Origin: Nocardia sp. | GTDB taxonomy: Bacteria; Actinomycetota; Actinomycetes; Mycobacteriales; Mycobacteriaceae | DNA length: 6,963 bases | Reading direction: 5' to 3' | Assembly: GCA_013361595.1 (NCBI GenBank) | Contig: JABFXT010000216.1 | Coordinates: forward strand, 1-6,963 | In this document: piece after piece, positions 5,601 to 6,963 of the stretch | How positions within the stretch are numbered: position 1 is the first letter of the stretch | Layout of the letters: the number at the start of each line of letters is the position of its first letter | The notes under the pieces: model-generated | Database searches by the model: none | What the model was told of the DNA's origin: nothing | What the model saw: only the letters and a program-made list of their open reading frames with translations | Program-made: the position numbers and the translations under genes

Positions 5601-6335
5601 GAGGGTAAACAGATCACCTTCGCCGATACCCAGGCCGCCCCGGTTCCGGTGATCACCTCACCGGAATGGTCGGGCTCGGAAACCGGCGGCCGCCGGTATT
5701 CGCCGTTCACGATAAATATCGAACGCCGCAAACCCTGGCATACGCTCACCGGTCGCCAGCATTTCTATCTCGACCACGACTGGATGACCGAACTCGGCGA
5801 GGGACTTCCGGTGTACCGGCCGCCGCTGAACATGGCCGCCCTGTTCGGGGAACCGGTGCTGGGTTCGACGGGCGAGCTCGGGGTCACCGTCCGCTACCTC
5901 ACCCCGCACAGCAAATGGTCGATCCACTCCGAATATCAGGACAACCTGTTCATGCTGAGCCTTTCGCGCGGTGGGCCCAATATCTGGATTTCGCCGCGCG
6001 ACGCGGCGACGATCGGTGTCGCCGACAACGAATGGGTGGAGGCGGTCAACCGCAACGGTGTGGTGGTGGCGCGCGCGGTGGTCTCGCACCGGATGCCGGC
6101 CGGGACGGTGTACATGTACCACGCGCAGGACCGGCTCATCGACGTGCCGATCAGCGAGACCTCCGGGCATCGCGGCGGTATCCACAATTCGCTGACCCGG
6201 CTGCTGGTCAAACCCAGCCATCTCATCGGCGGCTACGCCCAGCTCAGTTTCGCGTTCAACTATCTCGGACCCACCGGTAATCAACGCGACGAGGTGACCG
6301 TGATCCGCCGTCGCAGCCAGGAGGTGAGCTACTGA
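2640..6335 (+). CDS. narG: Respiratory nitrate reductase alpha subunit NarG
   Basis: A complete 1231-residue catalytic subunit of membrane-bound nitrate reductase, which reduces nitrate to nitrite on the cytoplasmic side using quinol-derived electrons passed through NarI and NarH. The N-terminal [4Fe-4S] (FS0) ligands are present: His66, Cys70 and Cys74 in HGVNCTGSCSW, and Cys109 in RGCPRG. The His ligand is the hallmark of NarG. The expected Mo ligand is Asp239 in SFYDWYADLP, matching E. coli Asp222. The molybdopterin oxidoreductase body follows, with GRSMIIMGAGTNHWFHSD and GGWAHYVGQEK near 535-580. The dinucleotide-binding C-terminal domain covers about 1085-1215 (LTPHSKWSIHS, SRGGPNIWISP). 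Length is close to E. coli (1247) and mycobacterial NarG. It follows narK by 52 bp and its TGA shares one base with the narH ATG, implying translational coupling. No missing ligand, frameshift or in-frame stop is seen. Confidence 0.98.
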   Translation: MTHSRRGSGQAGLDDGLTDALVGTRRFFTRADVSPDRRAMFEVGGRQADEFYRDRWSHDKVVRSTHGVNCTGSCSWKIYVKDGIITWETQQTVYPSVGPDKPEYEPRGCPRGAAFSWYTYSPTRVRYPYIRGVLLEMYRAAKAATGDPVSAWETIVEDPESAKRYKSARGKGGLVRATWDEATEMIAAAHIHTIARYGPDRIAGFSPIPAMSMVSHASGARFVSLVGGTMLSFYDWYADLPVASPQVFGDQTDVPESGDWWDAGYLIMWGSNLPVTRTPDAHWMTEARYRGQKVVAVSPDYADNVKFADEWLAPHPGTDGALAMAMGHVVLREFFVEREVPYFASYVRQFTDLPFLVRVEETTDGYVAGKFLTAADLDEYAGVENAAFKTVVLAADGRPVVPNGSVGHRYGETGMGKWNLDLEGVVPQLTLFGRTAVPVSLPRFDTVGSEDSAMLRGVPVRRVNGHLVTTVFDLMLAQFGVHREGLPGEWPVDYDDPSQPYTPAWQESITGVPASVALRIAREFAGNAEESHGRSMIIMGAGTNHWFHSDTIYRAFLTLTTLTGCQGVNGGGWAHYVGQEKCRPITGWTQLASALDWSRPPRQMIQTAFWYLHSNQFRYDWFGADKLSATPGAGQLAGMSTADVIAQSARLGWMPSYPTFDRNPLDLVDAAAAEGGSLAGYVVSELRSGRMRFACEDPDAPENFPRILSVWRANLLGSSAKGNEYFLEHLLGTESSLRAKQTPAGARPRDVVWRPDAPRGKLDLLLTLDFRMTSTTLFSDIVLPAATWYEKHDLNTTDMHPFVHSFNPAIAPPWQTRTDWDAFRAIAEKFSELAGPRLGVRKDVVAVPLLHDTPDELATPHGRVADWKTGDTEPVPGVTMPKLVVVERDYGAIAAKMSALGPLAEKLGGTTKGVTFDFGPEVEYLRHKNGVIRGGPADGRPSLQRGIQACEAVLALSGTTNGRLATEGFRTLEQRTGVRLADLAAEHEGKQITFADTQAAPVPVITSPEWSGSETGGRRYSPFTINIERRKPWHTLTGRQHFYLDHDWMTELGEGLPVYRPPLNMAALFGEPVLGSTGELGVTVRYLTPHSKWSIHSEYQDNLFMLSLSRGGPNIWISPRDAATIGVADNEWVEAVNRNGVVVARAVVSHRMPAGTVYMYHAQDRLIDVPISETSGHRGGIHNSLTRLLVKPSHLIGGYAQLSFAFNYLGPTGNQRDEVTVIRRRSQEVSY
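5450..5465. repeat. 16-bp perfect palindrome inside narG
   Basis: CGACGGCCGGCCGTCG is perfectly self-complementary and lies in the narG region coding for ADGRPS. In DNA this GC-rich, one such palindrome per several kilobases is plausible by chance, so no function is claimed. Confidence 0.3.
6319..6327 (+). promoter_or_regulatory. narH Shine-Dalgarno
   Basis: AGGAGGTGA is a full-length match to the 16S rRNA 3' tail and ends 7 nt before the narH ATG at 6335. It lies inside the last codons of narG, so narH can be translated both by reinitiation and from its own strong site. Confidence 0.85.
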
Positions 6336-6963
6336 TGCGGGTGATGGCGCAGATGGCGATGGTGATGAACCTCGACAAATGTATCGGCTGTCATACCTGT
6401 TCGGTCACCTGTAAACAGGCGTGGACGAACCGGTCGGGCGTGGAATACGTGTGGTTCAACAATGTGGAGACCCGGCCCGGGCAGGGCTATCCCCGCACCT
6501 ACGAGGATCAGGATCGGTGGCGCGGCGGCTGGGAGTTGAACCGTCGTGGGCGTCTGCAACTCAAGGGTGGCGGCCGGTTGCGCAAACTGTTCACGATCTT
6601 CAGCAATCCGATCCTGCCCGCCCTGAGCGACTACTACGAACCCTGGACCTACGACTACGAGAACCTCACCACCGCACCCGCCCAGCGCCACACGCCGGTG
6701 GCCCGGCCGAAATCGCTGATCACCGGCGAGGATACGAAGATCGAATGGTCGGCGAACTGGGATGACGATCTCGGTGGGGCGCCCGAATTCGGTGATCGCG
6801 ATCCGTTGTTGCGCAAACTCGCCGAGAAGGTGCGTTTCGAATTCGAGCAGACCTTCATGTTCTATCTGCCGCGGATCTGCGAGCACTGCCTCAACCCGTC
6901 GTGCGCCGCGTCCTGTCCTTCCGGCGCGATCTACAATCGCACCGAGGACGGAATAGTCCTGGT
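6335..6963 (+). CDS. narH: Respiratory nitrate reductase beta subunit NarH (partial, 3' end outside window)
   Basis: The first 209 codons of the iron-sulfur subunit, which carries electrons from the haem b subunit NarI to NarG on the cytoplasmic face. Family length is roughly 500 or more residues, so more than half lies beyond the right edge. Cys16, Cys19, Cys22 and Cys26 (CIGCHTCSVTC) form the first ferredoxin-type cluster motif at the same positions as in E. coli NarH. The second group is Cys182, Cys185, Cys190 and Cys194 (CEHCLNPSCAASCP). Other NarH landmarks are GVEYVWFNNVETRPGQGYP, DYYEPW and ARPKSLITGE. The ATG at 6335 overlaps the narG TGA by one base. The N-terminus has Met at 1, 4, 7, 9 and 11, but the strong Shine-Dalgarno 7 nt from the first favours that one. 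The downstream cluster motifs, including the one that sets the [3Fe-4S] centre, cannot be checked. Confidence 0.97.
   Translation, partial: MRVMAQMAMVMNLDKCIGCHTCSVTCKQAWTNRSGVEYVWFNNVETRPGQGYPRTYEDQDRWRGGWELNRRGRLQLKGGGRLRKLFTIFSNPILPALSDYYEPWTYDYENLTTAPAQRHTPVARPKSLITGEDTKIEWSANWDDDLGGAPEFGDRDPLLRKLAEKVRFEFEQTFMFYLPRICEHCLNPSCAASCPSGAIYNRTEDGIVL

Noticed and set aside
1..6963. Mobile element, CRISPR, tRNA/rRNA, or a novel multi-gene system
   Set aside because: No transposase or integrase motifs, terminal repeats with target duplications, spaced direct-repeat arrays or tRNA-like cloverleaf were found. All protein-coding content belongs to known families.

Overview
The window is a high-GC actinobacterial chromosomal segment. 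Codon third positions are mostly G or C in all four real genes. The NarG and NarH sequences, and especially the NarK sequence, look closest to mycobacterial/nocardial homologues as I remember them. Nocardia or a close relative is a reasonable guess, but the sequence alone does not prove it.

Layout. Bases 1-308 hold no gene I can support, but they contain a dense set of inverted repeats, some of which compete for the same bases. Bases 309-1055 (minus strand) encode a stand-alone RluA-family pseudouridine synthase that probably has a leaderless transcript. Bases 1056-1348 are a divergent intergenic region with several dyads and a 10-bp repeat; this is where the promoter of the nitrate operon should lie. 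From 1349 to the right edge, everything reads rightward: narK (nitrate/nitrite transporter), narG (molybdenum catalytic subunit of respiratory nitrate reductase, complete) and narH (iron-sulfur subunit, first 209 codons only, cut by the window end).

How the genes work together. NarK brings nitrate in and/or lets nitrite out across the membrane. NarG reduces nitrate to nitrite on the cytoplasmic face at a Mo-bis-pyranopterin guanine dinucleotide centre, and NarH wires electrons to it through Fe-S clusters. The haem b membrane subunit NarI and the maturation chaperone NarJ are expected just beyond the right edge but are not visible. narK-narG are 52 bp apart, narG-narH overlap by one base, and each has a good Shine-Dalgarno sequence, so they form one operon. 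The pseudouridine synthase is a divergent housekeeping-type neighbour with no evident functional link.

No mobile element, CRISPR array, tRNA or rRNA was seen. The coding content is a conventional nar locus. The least explained material is non-coding: the structured-looking stretch at 20-148 and the dyad-rich nar promoter region.
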